From: Pikeienuella piscinae
GTDB taxonomy: Bacteria; Pseudomonadota; Alphaproteobacteria; Rhodobacterales; Rhodobacteraceae
DNA: 64,000 nt
Assembly (NCBI RefSeq): GCF_011044155.1
Contig: NZ_CP049056.1
Span: 1,736,001 to 1,800,000 of the forward strand
Reading direction: 5' to 3'
In this document: positions 16,959 to 25,772 of the stretch, piece after piece
How the letters are laid out: each line of letters begins with the position of its first letter
Position numbering within the stretch: position 1 is the stretch's first letter
Position numbers and translations under genes: made by a program
The notes under the pieces: model-generated
What the model was told of the DNA's origin: nothing
The model's input: only the letters and a program-made list of their open reading frames with translations
Databases searched by the model: none

Positions 16959-19283
16959 ATGCCGTCCTTCACCAAGTCGCTGGAAGAGGCCATCCACCGC
17001 GCGCTTGCGCTCGCCAACGCCCGTCGGCATGAACTGGCGACGCTGGAGCATCTCCTGCTCAGCCTTGTGGACGAACCGGAGGCCTCGGGCGTGATGCGCG
17101 CCTGCGGCGTCGATGTCGAGGCGCTGCGCGCCGCCCTCACTCGGTTCATCGATGAGGAGTTGGAGACGCTGGTCAGCGAGATCGAGGGATCGGAAGCTGC
17201 GCCGACCACGGGTTTTCAACGCGTGATCCAGCGCGCCGCGATCCATGTCCAGTCCTCAGGGCGCTCGGAAGTCACAGGCGCCAACGTGCTGGTCGCGATC
17301 TTCGCCGAGCGCGAGAGCCACGCCGCCTTCTTCCTGCAGGAACAGGACATGACCCGCTATGACGCGGTCAACTATATCAGCCACGGTGTCGCCAAGGACC
17401 CCGCCTATGGCGAGCCGCGGCAGGTGAGGGGCGCCGAGGACGCCGATGAGGCGGAGACCGAGACGCCCGCCGGCGGCAAGGCGGAGGAGACCGCGCTCTC
17501 GAAGTACTGCGTCGATCTCAACGCCAAGTCGCGCCAGGGCAAGGTCGACCCGCTGATCGGCCGCGGCGACGAGGTCGAGCGCTGCATCCAGGTGCTCTGC
17601 CGGCGGCGGAAGAACAACCCGCTGCTGGTCGGCGATCCCGGCGTCGGCAAGACCGCCATTGCGGAAGGTCTGGCGAAGAAGATTGTCGAGGGCGAGACGC
17701 CAGACGTGCTCGCCGGGGCGACGATCTTTAGCCTCGACATGGGCGCGCTTCTGGCCGGTACGCGCTATCGCGGCGATTTCGAGGAACGGCTGAAGGCCGT
17801 GGTGAAGGAGCTGGAGGATCACCCTGACGCGATTCTCTTCATCGACGAGATCCACACCGTGATCGGCGCCGGCGCCACCTCCGGCGGCGCGATGGACGCA
17901 TCCAACCTCCTGAAGCCCGCGCTTCAGTCGGGGACGCTCCGCTGCATGGGCTCGACCACCTACAAGGAATATCGCCAGCATTTCGAGAAGGACCGCGCGC
18001 TTTCCCGCCGGTTCCAGAAGATCGACGTGAACGAGCCGAGCCTCGACGACGCGGTGAAGATAATCCGCGGCCTGAAACCCTATTTCGAGGATCACCACGA
18101 GATCCGCTACACCGGCGAGGCCGTGAAGCTGGCGGTCGATCTGGCGCATCGCTACATCAACGACAGGAAGCTCCCCGACAGCGCGATCGACATCATCGAC
18201 GAGGCCGGCGCGGCTCAGCATCTGCTGGCCGACTCGAAGCGCAAGAAGACCATCGGCGTGAAGGAGATCGAATCGGTCGTGGCGAAGATCGCCCGCATCC
18301 CGCCGAAGAGCGTCTCCAAGGACGACGCCGAGCTTCTCAAGGATCTGGAGGGCAAGCTGAAGCGCGTCGTCTTCGGCCAGGATCGGGCGATCGACGCGCT
18401 GGCGAGCGCGATCAAGCTCAGCCGCGCCGGACTCCGCGAACCGGAAAAGCCGATCGGCTCCTATCTCTTCGCCGGGCCCACCGGTGTCGGCAAGACCGAG
18501 GTCGCGAAACAACTCGCGGATATTCTCGGGGTGGAGCTCCTGCGCTTCGACATGTCCGAATACATGGAGAAACACTCCGTCAGCCGCCTGATCGGCGCGC
18601 CCCCGGGCTATGTGGGCTTCGATCAGGGCGGGCTTCTGACCGACGGCGTCGATCAGCACCCGCATGTGGTCCTCCTTCTTGACGAGATCGAGAAGGCGCA
18701 CCCCGACGTGTTCAACATCCTCCTGCAGGTGATGGATCACGGCAAACTGACGGACCACAACGGAAAATCGGTCGATTTCCGCAATGTCGTGCTGATCATG
18801 ACCTCCAACGCCGGCGCCGCGGAGCAGGCCGCGACCGCAATCGGCTTCGGCCGCGACCGGCGCGAGGGCGAGGATATCGCCGCCATCGAGAAGGCCTTCA
18901 GCCCCGAGTTCCGCAACCGGCTCGACGCGGTGGTCAGCTTCGGCGCCCTCCCGCGCGAGGTGATCCTGCAGGTGGTGGAGAAGTTCGTTCTGCAGCTCGA
19001 AGCCCAGCTGATGGATCGCGCCGTCGCCATCGAGCTCTCCCCCGAGGCCGCCGGATGGCTGGCCGACAAGGGATATGACGACCGGATGGGCGCGCGCCCG
19101 CTCGCCCGGGTCATTCAGGAGCACATCAAGAAACCGTTGGCCGAGGAACTTCTCTTCGGCAAACTCGCCAAGGGCGGGCTGGTGAAGGTGGAGGTTCGCG
19201 ATGGCGAACTTGCGCTCGATATCACGCCGCCGGAGGCGAAACGGCTTTCGGGCGACCGGCCGCCGCTCCTGACGGCGGAATAG
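16959..19283 (+). CDS. clpA: ATP-dependent Clp protease ATP-binding subunit ClpA
   Basis: 774 residues. It has the N-domain (1-150), AAA1 with Walker A GDPGVGKT and Walker B ILFIDEIH, AAA2 with GPTGVGKT and VVLLLDEIEKAHPDV, and a C-terminal domain. ClpA unfolds substrates and feeds them to ClpP, with ClpS supplying N-end-rule proteins. The ATG at 16959 gives the standard start MPSFTKSLEEAIHRAL and has GGAG close upstream. Unlike ClpB it has no long middle coiled coil. A putative promoter lies in 16870-16899 (TTGATC, then CATAAA 18 bases later), so clpA may also be transcribed apart from clpS. Confidence 0.96.
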   Translation: MPSFTKSLEEAIHRALALANARRHELATLEHLLLSLVDEPEASGVMRACGVDVEALRAALTRFIDEELETLVSEIEGSEAAPTTGFQRVIQRAAIHVQSSGRSEVTGANVLVAIFAERESHAAFFLQEQDMTRYDAVNYISHGVAKDPAYGEPRQVRGAEDADEAETETPAGGKAEETALSKYCVDLNAKSRQGKVDPLIGRGDEVERCIQVLCRRRKNNPLLVGDPGVGKTAIAEGLAKKIVEGETPDVLAGATIFSLDMGALLAGTRYRGDFEERLKAVVKELEDHPDAILFIDEIHTVIGAGATSGGAMDASNLLKPALQSGTLRCMGSTTYKEYRQHFEKDRALSRRFQKIDVNEPSLDDAVKIIRGLKPYFEDHHEIRYTGEAVKLAVDLAHRYINDRKLPDSAIDIIDEAGAAQHLLADSKRKKTIGVKEIESVVAKIARIPPKSVSKDDAELLKDLEGKLKRVVFGQDRAIDALASAIKLSRAGLREPEKPIGSYLFAGPTGVGKTEVAKQLADILGVELLRFDMSEYMEKHSVSRLIGAPPGYVGFDQGGLLTDGVDQHPHVVLLLDEIEKAHPDVFNILLQVMDHGKLTDHNGKSVDFRNVVLIMTSNAGAAEQAATAIGFGRDRREGEDIAAIEKAFSPEFRNRLDAVVSFGALPREVILQVVEKFVLQLEAQLMDRAVAIELSPEAAGWLADKGYDDRMGARPLARVIQEHIKKPLAEELLFGKLAKGGLVKVEVRDGELALDITPPEAKRLSGDRPPLLTAE

Positions 19284-19291
19284 CGACCTTG

Positions 19292-19317
19292 GCGGGGCGG
19301 GTGAACGCGCGCCCCGC
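19292..19317 (+). terminator. Weak hairpin between clpA and the DUF3095 gene
   Basis: GCGGGGCG (19292-19299) and CGCCCCGC (19310-19317) are exact complements with a 10-base loop, 8 bases after the clpA stop. No T-run follows, so termination is uncertain. Confidence 0.3.
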
Positions 19318-19343
19318 GACGAACGCCTGAGAAACCCGCCCAG

Positions 19344-20498
19344 ATGGATCCAGAAGCCAGCGCCGCCTTTTTCGACGCCCTGCCGCTGCGCGAACGATTC
19401 GACGATCTTGCGCGCCCCGGAGCGTATTCGCCGATGCCAGACGACTGGCTGGTCGGGGCCGCGGATATCGAGGGCTCGACCGCGCTGATCCGGAGCGGCG
19501 CGTACAAGACTGTGAACACCATCGGCGCGGCGGTGATCTCGGCGCAGATCAACGCGCATGCCGGGCTCGCCTTTCCTTATGTTTTCGGCGGCGACGGCGC
19601 GGTCTTCGCCGTTCCGCCACGCGAGGCCGAGACGGCGCGCGCCGCGCTCGGCGCCACGCGCCGCTGGGCGCTGGCGGAGTTCGGCGTCACGCTTCGCGCC
19701 GCGGCGGCGACGGTGGCGGAGATCAGGGCCGAAGGCCGCGAAGTGGCCGTCGCGCGCTATCGCGCCTCGCGCGGCGCGGACTACGCGATGTTTTCCGGCG
19801 GCGGCGTCTCCTGGCTGGAGGCGGAGATGAAGGCCGGCCGCTTCGAGGCGCCGATAGCGCCCGAGGGCGCGCGCCCCGATCTCACCGGGCTTTCCTGCCG
19901 CTGGACGCCGATGGAGGCCCGGTTCGGCAAGATCCTCTCGCTGGTCGTTCTGCCGTCGCCGGATGCGGACCCGAGCGAAGTCGCGGCCACGCTCGGCGAG
20001 CTGATCGCGATCGAAGAGGAACTGGAGCGGACCGGGAACCCCATCCCCCAGACAGGCCCGTCCTACCGCTGGCCGCCAGAGGGGCTGGAGCTGGAGGCGA
20101 AAGCGAGCCGGGGCGACAAACCGCTCTGGAAACGAAAGGCGCAACTCTGGTTCGAAACACTGCTCGCCCTTTTCTTCTTTCGCACCGGCATGAAGGCGGG
20201 TGAATTCGACCCCGGACATTACTGCCGCGTCACCGCCGCGAACGTCGATTTCCGGAAATTCGACGACGGGTTGAAGATGACGATCGACTGCGATCCGGAA
20301 ACGCGCAAGCGGATCGGGGCGCTGCTGGATCGGGCGGCGGAAAGGGGCCTTCTCCGCTACGGGCTTTTCGAACAGGACGCCGCGATCATGACCTGCATCG
20401 TTCCCTCCATCACCGAGGACGACCATGTCCATTTCGTCGATGGCGCAGCGGGCGGCTACACGGCGGCCGCGACGATGATAAAGGCCGGCGGCGCCTGA
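19344..20498 (+). CDS. DUF3095 protein, adenylate cyclase-like
   Basis: 384 residues. It carries the DUF3095 pattern: GAADIEGSTALIRSGAYKTVNTIGAAVI near the N-terminus and FPYVFGGDGAVFAVP about 50 residues on. The first block resembles the metal-binding start of class III cyclases (DIEGST) and the second the GGDG hairpin, so the fold is probably cyclase-like. No enzymatic product has been proven for the family as far as I know. A predicted amphipathic or membrane-proximal stretch (LWFETLLALFFF) lies in the C-terminal half. It follows clpA by 60 bases and is convergent with the stator-like operon (7 bases between stops). Confidence 0.8.
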   Translation: MDPEASAAFFDALPLRERFDDLARPGAYSPMPDDWLVGAADIEGSTALIRSGAYKTVNTIGAAVISAQINAHAGLAFPYVFGGDGAVFAVPPREAETARAALGATRRWALAEFGVTLRAAAATVAEIRAEGREVAVARYRASRGADYAMFSGGGVSWLEAEMKAGRFEAPIAPEGARPDLTGLSCRWTPMEARFGKILSLVVLPSPDADPSEVAATLGELIAIEEELERTGNPIPQTGPSYRWPPEGLELEAKASRGDKPLWKRKAQLWFETLLALFFFRTGMKAGEFDPGHYCRVTAANVDFRKFDDGLKMTIDCDPETRKRIGALLDRAAERGLLRYGLFEQDAAIMTCIVPSITEDDHVHFVDGAAGGYTAAATMIKAGGA

Positions 20499-20505
20499 GC
20501 CCGGC

Positions 20506-22311
20506 TCACCCGCCGCGCGGCGGTCTCTCGGTGAATTTCAACTCGATCCGGCGGTTCCTCGCCCGCGCCTCCGGCGTGTCGCGCGTATCCAGGGGCTGAA
20601 ACTGGCCATAGCCGAGCGCCGCGAGCCGTTCAGCCGGCACATCCTCGAATTCGGTGAGGAAGCGCACGACCGAAAGCGCCCGCGCCTGGCTCAATTCCCA
20701 GTTGTCGCGGAAGCGCCCGCCGCTGATCGGCACATCATCAGTATGGCCTTCGACAACCAGCAACCAGTCGATACCGTCTGGAATCCGGTCGATCACCTCG
20801 CGCAGCGCGCCGCCGAGATTGGAAAGCTCGGCCCGGCCTTCGAACCCGAGTTCAGCCGAACCGGTGTCGAACAGAACCTCCGACTGGAAGATGAAGCGAT
20901 CGCCGACAATGCGGATGTCACGCCGGTCGCCGAGCGCCTTGCGCATCTCGCCGAAGAACTCGGAACGATAGCTCTCCAGGCTTTCGTTCTCCGCCTTGAG
21001 TCGTTCGGCCTCGCGGGCCTTGAGCTGCACCTCGCGGGCGAGCGCCGCGTTGAGCCGCGCGCCAAGATTGGCGATTTCGGCCTCGGATTCGCGATCCTTC
21101 GCCTCGGACGCGCCAAGCTGCGCCGATAGCTGCCCCAGTTGCGCGCGCAGTTCCGCCGCCTGCTCATTGAGCAGCGCGAGCGCCTTCGCCTGTTCGGAAA
21201 CCTCCGTTTCGCGCTCCGCAAGGCGTGAGCGCGCGAGCGCCAGCAGCGCCTTTTCGCGCTCCTTCGCCTTCTCTTGCTCGCTCAACTCGGCGTTGAGGTC
21301 GTCGCGGGCCGCCTCCAGCTCCCGCTTCGCGGCTTCCGCGGCCGCCAGCAGCGTCAGCGTTTCCTCCGCTTGACGGCGTTTTTCCTCCAACGCCAGCGTC
21401 ATCGACGTCAGTTCCGCATCCGCGTCGCGCAATTTCCGGCGCAGCGCCTCGGCGGCCGCGAGAGAGGCGAGACGCAGCCGCTCCTCCTCGTTCAGCTCGG
21501 CCGTCAGTTCACCGACCCGCGCCAGCGCCGCGTCCCGCGCCTCGGCGTTGGCGGCGGCGTCGTTCGCGGCCGCTTCGCGCGCCGCCTCCAGCTCCGCTAT
21601 TCGCTCCCGCCCCTCATCGCGCTCGCCCTCAAGCGCGGCGATGAGCGCCAGATTGGCCGCATCCTCGGCTTTCAGCTTCGAGATCGCGGCCTCGCCCTCG
21701 GCCTTCTCATCCTTCAACGAAGCGACGAGCGCCTCCAGCGCCTCGCGCTCCGCCGCCGCGCGGCGCGCCGCCTCGGCTTCGGCGTCGATCTCCTCGCGCG
21801 CCTTGGCCAGCGCCAGATTCAGCGCCTCCTTCGCGTCGATCTCGGCGTCGCGCGCCGTCTCGAGCGCAGCGACGTTATCCTCCAGCTTCGCGCGCTCCGC
21901 CAGCAGCGAGGCGACCTGCGTCTCGAAGCTCGCCACGCGGTTCTGCAGCGCCGCCTTCTCTTCGTTCAATCCGGCGACCACGCCCCCGAGCCGGTCGATC
22001 TCTCCCTCGCGGTCGATCAGCGTGGCGCGCGCGACGTTCAGTTCACGGTCGAGATCCTCGCCCCGCGTCACTTCCATCGCCAGCACGTTCGAGAGCGAGG
22101 AGAGCTGGGCGTTCAGCTCGCCGATCCTGTCTTCCTGAATCTCGATCAGCGTCTCCTGGCCGGTGAGCTGCATGCGAAGCACGAACTGGACGATCATGAA
22201 GATCGACAGCACGAACATCAGCACCAGCAGAAGCGCCGTCATCGCGTCGACGAAACCTGGCCATATCGCGGCGCTGGTCCTCGCCCGGTCGGAAAGCCGG
22301 CCGACCGCCAT
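20506..22311 (-). CDS. MotB/OmpA-type peptidoglycan-binding protein with long coiled coil
   Basis: 601 residues. One transmembrane helix (about 19-45, PGFVDAMTALLLVLMFVLSIFM) carries an aspartate (Asp22) where MotB has its essential proton-binding Asp. It is followed by roughly 380 residues of nearly continuous alanine/glutamate/arginine coiled coil. The C-terminal OmpA-like domain (about 440-595) has FDTGSAEL, VVEGHTDDVPISGGRF and RNRRIELK, the peptidoglycan-binding signature. Together with the MotA/ExbB-like gene upstream it forms an ion-driven stator-type complex of unknown role. The coiled coil would span much of the periplasm. Tight 3-base spacing to the partner supports one operon. Confidence 0.88.
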   Translation of the reverse strand: MAVGRLSDRARTSAAIWPGFVDAMTALLLVLMFVLSIFMIVQFVLRMQLTGQETLIEIQEDRIGELNAQLSSLSNVLAMEVTRGEDLDRELNVARATLIDREGEIDRLGGVVAGLNEEKAALQNRVASFETQVASLLAERAKLEDNVAALETARDAEIDAKEALNLALAKAREEIDAEAEAARRAAAEREALEALVASLKDEKAEGEAAISKLKAEDAANLALIAALEGERDEGRERIAELEAAREAAANDAAANAEARDAALARVGELTAELNEEERLRLASLAAAEALRRKLRDADAELTSMTLALEEKRRQAEETLTLLAAAEAAKRELEAARDDLNAELSEQEKAKEREKALLALARSRLAERETEVSEQAKALALLNEQAAELRAQLGQLSAQLGASEAKDRESEAEIANLGARLNAALAREVQLKAREAERLKAENESLESYRSEFFGEMRKALGDRRDIRIVGDRFIFQSEVLFDTGSAELGFEGRAELSNLGGALREVIDRIPDGIDWLLVVEGHTDDVPISGGRFRDNWELSQARALSVVRFLTEFEDVPAERLAALGYGQFQPLDTRDTPEARARNRRIELKFTERPPRGG

Positions 22312-22314
22312 CGC

Positions 22315-23442
22315 TCAGTCCCGCCCGGCCCGTTCGGCGAGCATGGTCAGCGCGCGTGAGAGCCCGCCGATCTCAGCACGCAATTCGCCGACCGCATCCT
22401 GACGGCCGGCGGCCAGCTCCTCGGTCAGCCGCAGCAATTGCCGGTCGATATTACGGATGCGCGCCTGCGTCTCATCGTCAAGGCCGCCGGCGGGGGCCGC
22501 CTCCTGCGGCGTCTCCAGTCGTTCGGCGATCCGGGCCAGCAGCGCGGTCTGCCGCGCGCCCTCCTCCGGGTCGGCCTGCGGGGCGTCCTTGGCCTCATCC
22601 GCCATCTCCAGTCGCGCGACCATCTCCGCGACGAGGCCGGCGAGTTCGGATATCTGGCTGGAGTTCTGTTCGACCAGCATCGCGGCGGCGCCAATCTGGT
22701 CGCCATCGGCGGCGTCGGTGGCGAGCGATATCCGGGTGATCGTCGCCAGCCAGTCTTCCAGCTCGCGAAAGAACTGGTTCTGCGCGCGGGAGGCGAACAA
22801 TTCGATCAACCCGACCACGAGCGAGCCCGCGAGGCCGAGCAGGGAGGAGGCGAAGGCCGTGCCCATGCCGCTCAGCTGGCTCTCCAGCCCGCTCATCAAC
22901 TTGTCGAAATCGATCCCGCCGCCCGCGGTCGGCTTCAGCGAGCGGATCGTGTTCACCACTTCCGGCACGGTCAGCGAAAGCCCCCAGAACGTGCCGAGCA
23001 GGCCGAGAAAGATCAGCAGGTTGATGATATAGCGCGTGATGTCGCGGCTCTCGTCGATCCGCGTCGCCACGGTGTCGAGGATCGAGCGGGTCGAAGTCGC
23101 GGTCAGCGCGCTGCGCGCCCGCTGGTCGCGCAGGAGCGTGGAGAGCGAGCGCAAGAGCCGCGGCGGTTCGACGAATTCATGCCCTGGCCGGTCGATCGCG
23201 AACCCCTCGATCCAGCTCACCGCCCGGATGAGCGAGATCACCTGCCAGAACGTGGCGACCAGACCGATGAGGAACACCCCTCCGATCAGCCCGTTCAACC
23301 CGACATTGGCGAGGAATACCGTCTCGATCGGCTTGTAGAGGAAATAGGCTGCGACGCCGACCGCCGCCAGCGCGGCGAGCATCGCGAGGATCTGCCGGAC
23401 CGGTTGCTCGAATTCCGTCTTGGTCCGGTTAATGGCGACCAT
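22315..23442 (-). CDS. MotA/TolQ/ExbB-type proton channel protein
   Basis: 375 residues. Two N-terminal transmembrane helices (about 17-40 and 50-73) are followed by a cytoplasmic segment and two further helices around 145-165 and 205-235 (YIINLLIFLGLLGTFWGLSLTVPEVV and GMGTAFASSLLGLAGSLVVGLIELFA, the MotA/ExbB signature pair). A helical C-terminal tail of about 120 residues follows. It would form the pentameric channel around the MotB-like partner. The ATG at 23442 has GGAGGG about 8 bases upstream. Conserved in relatives as a pair with the coiled-coil protein; not a flagellar gene by context. Confidence 0.88.
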   Translation of the reverse strand: MVAINRTKTEFEQPVRQILAMLAALAAVGVAAYFLYKPIETVFLANVGLNGLIGGVFLIGLVATFWQVISLIRAVSWIEGFAIDRPGHEFVEPPRLLRSLSTLLRDQRARSALTATSTRSILDTVATRIDESRDITRYIINLLIFLGLLGTFWGLSLTVPEVVNTIRSLKPTAGGGIDFDKLMSGLESQLSGMGTAFASSLLGLAGSLVVGLIELFASRAQNQFFRELEDWLATITRISLATDAADGDQIGAAAMLVEQNSSQISELAGLVAEMVARLEMADEAKDAPQADPEEGARQTALLARIAERLETPQEAAPAGGLDDETQARIRNIDRQLLRLTEELAAGRQDAVGELRAEIGGLSRALTMLAERAGRD

Positions 23443-23521
23443 GCCCGGCCCTCCGCCGCTTTCTCTCGCGCGTCTCATGTCGCGGCGCATCATGGGGCGG
23501 CGCGGGGCGAGCCGCAAGACC

Positions 23522-24154
23522 TCAGGCGGCGCGCTTTCCCGAAGCGAACGCAGGGCTCTGCGGGGCGGCGGGGGGAAGTGGGTTCAACTCGAAAACCGCG
23601 TGCAGCCAACCGGCGCGCATGACCTCCGCTTCCTCGAAGAGGCTCGGAAGGCTCGGCCATGGCGCCGCGACGACCCCAGCGAACTCGCCTGAATGGGCTT
23701 GAAGACTTGCGCCGAATTTGATCGCGAGCGCCCGCATCGCCGGATTATCCGCCAGACACCGCAGCGTAAGGCGGCCGGCGTAACGGTTCCGGGCGAGAGC
23801 GAGCGAAGCCGCCAGAAGACGCGCGCCGGTCCCGCGCCGCCGCTCGGCCGCATCCACCGACAGCCCGAGCTCCGCCTCGGCCGCTCCGCCGCGCGGCGGC
23901 AGCGCAAGTTCCGCCACCCCGACCAATCGGTCGCCACGCGCTGCGCCGAGCACGACAAGGCGCGCCCAGTCGATCCGGCGGCAATGCTCCCGGATCCCGG
24001 AATCGCCGACCCCACCGAAAAAGCGCAATCGGCGATCAGGCGCGCCGAGCGCCATGAAATGCGCCTCGATCGCCGGAAGATCGAAAGCCGACAGCCGCCG
24101 GACGATCAACGGCTCCGGCGCCTCCGGTTCGAGCCGCGGGTAACCGCCCGCCAT
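23522..24154 (-). CDS. GNAT-family N-acetyltransferase
   Basis: 210 residues. The GNAT core runs from the N-terminal IVRRLSAFDLPAIEAHFMAL through LVGVAELALP and the acetyl-CoA loop ERRRGTGARLLAASLALAR (Q/RxxGxG/A pattern) to the LADNPAMRALAIKFGA helix typical of this subfamily. The acceptor is unknown. The start is one base after the stop of the 118-residue gene described next, so the two are translationally coupled. It may modify its partner or share its regulation. Confidence 0.85.
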   Translation of the reverse strand: MAGGYPRLEPEAPEPLIVRRLSAFDLPAIEAHFMALGAPDRRLRFFGGVGDSGIREHCRRIDWARLVVLGAARGDRLVGVAELALPPRGGAAEAELGLSVDAAERRRGTGARLLAASLALARNRYAGRLTLRCLADNPAMRALAIKFGASLQAHSGEFAGVVAAPWPSLPSLFEEAEVMRAGWLHAVFELNPLPPAAPQSPAFASGKRAA

Positions 24155-24155
24155 G

Positions 24156-24512
24156 TCAGGCGGCGCGTTCCGATCGATCGTACCGGCCGATCAGGCGTTC
24201 GAGCCGCGCCTCCTCGGCGAGGACGATATCGACGAGCCGTCGGCGCTGGGCCGGGTCGATTTCCGGGTTATCCCGCAGAATCTCGGCCGACGACCGGAGC
24301 GCCGTGAGCGATGTCCGGACATGATGCGGCGCCGCGCGCCGCGTGAAAAGCCGCGCCGGCGCGCGCCAGAGACCGGCGAAACCGGCCGCCACCGCCTCGG
24401 CGCGCAAACGTCTCGCGCGCGACATGGCCGCATCGATTTCTTCGAAAGTGATGTCCGGAACAAGGAACTCGGGCGTCTTCCCGAAACCCTCGGATCTGGA
24501 TGCGTGCGACAT
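24156..24512 (-). CDS. Small protein resembling an isolated histidine-kinase phosphoacceptor (DHp/HisKA) domain
   Basis: 118 residues. Residues 1-60 are charged and helical. Residues 61-110 read like a HisKA domain: HHVRTSLTALRSSAEILRDN, then DPAQRRRLVDIVLAEEARLERLI. His63 aligns with the phosphorylated histidine of the H-E-L-R-T-P-L box (here H-H-V-R-T-S-L). No HATPase domain follows, and no receiver domain or kinase is adjacent. It could be a phosphorelay intermediate, a dimerisation decoy, or a degenerate remnant. An exact AGGAGGT lies 6 bases before the ATG, so expression is likely. It is coupled to the GNAT gene downstream. The assignment is by eye only. Confidence 0.6.
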   Translation of the reverse strand: MSHASRSEGFGKTPEFLVPDITFEEIDAAMSRARRLRAEAVAAGFAGLWRAPARLFTRRAAPHHVRTSLTALRSSAEILRDNPEIDPAQRRRLVDIVLAEEARLERLIGRYDRSERAA

Positions 24513-24678
24513 TGGAGACCTCCTGACTAAGGCGCGTCTCCTCCCCCTGACAACATTCGCCCCGTGGCTGTTCTCTTGCAGCGCACCTTAGCTCTAATTG
24601 GATGATACCGAGGATTTCGCAAGGCAATGCTGCAATGCAAAATACGCAAGGCTCGCCGCCGCCTTCCGTGCTAACGTG

Positions 24679-25470
24679 TCAGGCCTCGGCGAGAATTTCG
24701 CCCAGCCGTTCGAACACCTCGGCGTTCGCGGCGATGATGCGACCGTCATTGACCGGGTCGCCCGGCCCGTCGAGAGCGCCGATCAACCCGCCCGCCTCGC
24801 GCACCAGCAGCGATCCGGCGGCGACATCCCAGGGCTGGATGCCGCGCTCCCAGAACCCGTCGAGCCGCCCCGCGGCGACATAGGCGAGGTCGAGCGAGGC
24901 GGCGCCCCAGCGCCGGACTCCGGCGCAGCGCGGCAGAAGCAGGGAGAACTCGCGCAGCGATTTCGGCAGGTGCTTGGAATCGGCGAAGGGAACGCCGGTG
25001 CCGAAAATCATCTCGATCATGTCACGCCGGCCCGAAACGCGGAGGCGCCGGTCGTTCATCCACGCCCCTTGCCCCTTTTCGGCGGTGAACATCTCATCCT
25101 TGACCGGGTCGAACACCACGGCGGAAATGATCTCTCCCTTGCGCTCCAGCGCGATGGAGACCGCCCAGTGCGGCAGGCCGTGAAGAAAATTCGTCGTCCC
25201 GTCGAGGGGATCCACGAGCCAGCGATGCATCCCGTCTTCGGCCTCGGCCGCGGCGCTCTCTTCACCCAGCCAGCCATAGGCGGGGCGCGCCTCCATCAGC
25301 ACGTCGCGAATGACCTGTTCGGCCTTGATGTCGGCGCGGGAGACGAAATCTCCCGCTCCCTTCATCGAGACCTGAAGGTTCTCCACCTCTCCGAAATCGC
25401 GGTTGAGGCCGCGCGCGGCGCGCCGCGCGGCTTTGATCATCACGTTGAGATTGGCCGAGCCGGTGGTCAC
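24679..25470 (-). CDS. suhB: Inositol-1-monophosphatase family protein SuhB
   Basis: 263 residues. The metal sites are intact: GEES in WLGEESAAAE, DPLDGTTNFLHG, and WDVAAGSLLVREAGG near the C-terminus. It hydrolyses inositol phosphates in vitro; in proteobacteria SuhB also acts as an rRNA antitermination factor. The start codon is GTG at 25470, giving [16 protein letters not shown], the conserved N-terminus in this group, and it overlaps the cupin stop (GTGA). It is the last gene of the efp-cupin-suhB operon. Confidence 0.93.
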   Translation of the reverse strand: MTTGSANLNVMIKAARRAARGLNRDFGEVENLQVSMKGAGDFVSRADIKAEQVIRDVLMEARPAYGWLGEESAAAEAEDGMHRWLVDPLDGTTNFLHGLPHWAVSIALERKGEIISAVVFDPVKDEMFTAEKGQGAWMNDRRLRVSGRRDMIEMIFGTGVPFADSKHLPKSLREFSLLLPRCAGVRRWGAASLDLAYVAAGRLDGFWERGIQPWDVAAGSLLVREAGGLIGALDGPGDPVNDGRIIAANAEVFERLGEILAEA

Positions 25471-25772
25471 GTCCGCGCCTCTTTCAGTTCCGTCTCCACG
25501 AAGACGAGCGGTCCCGGCCCGGCGTTTATCACATCATGCGCGACGCCCGCTTCGCGGAAATAGGAAACGCCGGCGACCATCTCGACAGCGGTCTCGCGGC
25601 CTTCCCCGTCGACGATGGTCACCGCCGAACCGATGATGGGCGTGACGATGTAATCGTATTCATGGACATGCCAGCCGGTCGCGGCGCCGGGGTTGAACGA
25701 CCACCGCGTCACCCGCACCCGGTCGTTGTCGATCATCTGCTCCGGGGTCGCCGGTTCACGCGCGCTCGACAT
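25467..25772 (-). CDS. Small cupin-domain protein
   Basis: About 101 residues. A single cupin barrel with metal-binding residues in [11 protein letters not shown] (motif 1: H-x-H-x3-Y/E) and [11 protein letters not shown] (motif 2 histidine). Probably a metal-dependent sensor or enzyme of unknown substrate. Start options are the ATG at 25772, which overlaps the efp stop by 17 bases and has GGAG about 10 bases upstream, or the ATG at 25736 (MIDNDRVRV), which has GGAG four bases upstream. I prefer the first because of the overlap structure of the operon. It lies between efp and suhB. Confidence 0.8.
   Translation of the reverse strand: MSSAREPATPEQMIDNDRVRVTRWSFNPGAATGWHVHEYDYIVTPIIGSAVTIVDGEGRETAVEMVAGVSYFREAGVAHDVINAGPGPLVFVETELKEART

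Noticed and set aside
17256-20432. Very long minus-strand open frame (over 1000 codons) across clpA and the DUF3095 gene
   Set aside because: It is an antisense shadow caused by high-GC codon bias; both plus-strand genes are conserved families.
20506-23442. Zorya-type phage defence system
   Set aside because: A MotA/MotB-like pair is present, but the long coiled coil is on the wrong subunit and no helicase or nuclease partner (ZorC, ZorD, ZorE) is nearby.
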